A stretch of 21,058 nt of DNA from the NCBI GenBank assembly GCA_900550545.1, contig URSS01000047.1, positions 1 to 21,058 on the forward strand, in the 5' to 3' direction. Shown in pieces: positions 21,043-21,058 of this stretch (within the stretch, counting starts at the first letter, position 1; each line of letters starts with the position of its first letter). The DNA comes from an uncultured Lachnobacterium sp. (lineage in GTDB: Bacteria > Bacillota > Clostridia > Lachnospirales > Lachnospiraceae). Under the pieces are notes generated by a model that worked only from the letters and a program-made list of their open reading frames with translations, was not told the DNA's origin and searched no databases. Position numbers and translations under genes: made by a program.

Positions 21043-21058
21043 GGTGTCAGAACCAATC

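Overview
The window looks like chromosomal DNA of a Clostridia member, most likely a gut Lachnospiraceae; the genus cannot be told from this sequence. The grounds are a GerA-family spore germination gene, the trigger factor-clpP-clpX-lon-engB order, strong AGGAGG ribosome binding sites, a moderate to low GC content and a Lpl-type sugar ABC importer. Most genes lie on the minus strand.

Housekeeping block, minus strand, about 11.67 kb down to 1. A promoter at 11639-11668 starts tig (trigger factor), followed by clpP, clpX, lon and engB. This is a protein folding and quality-control cluster. Hairpins sit between tig and clpP, between clpP and clpX, and at the end of lon, so expression is probably graded along the cluster. 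engB runs with a 1-base gap into a three-gene zinc/manganese-type ABC importer (binding protein, ATPase, permease). A separate near-consensus promoter then drives ispE and an FCD-type GntR regulator, with a palindrome at the predicted start site that could be the regulator's own operator. After a terminator comes a GerA germinant-receptor gene that runs off the left edge.

Accessory block, 11.68-15.2 kb. A small S24/S26 (signal-peptidase-like) protein on the minus strand is divergent from two overlapping plus-strand genes: a PqqD-like domain fused to an HPr-kinase/ThcoK-like kinase domain, and a one-piece ABC exporter. A perfect 10-bp inverted repeat lies between the two arms. Peptide-binding domain, kinase, protease-like protein and exporter together suggest a peptide-modifying and export system, but no precursor peptide or cyclase is visible. 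This is the best candidate here for something undescribed.

Remnant region, 15.2-15.84 kb. It holds a near-consensus promoter with an inverted repeat over its -35 side, a hairpin at the predicted transcript start, and a ParE/RelE-type toxin reading frame with no ordinary start codon and no antitoxin. A perfect 12-bp inverted repeat forms a two-way terminator that separates this region from the next.

Sugar-sulfate block, minus strand, 20.85 down to 15.84 kb. An Lpl-type importer (two permeases and a lipoprotein binding protein) is followed by a sulfatase that lacks a signal peptide. The arrangement implies import of a sulfated carbohydrate and desulfation inside the cell. The last 200 bases hold T-rich repeats and a promoter-like -10 pointing right, probably serving a divergent gene beyond the window.
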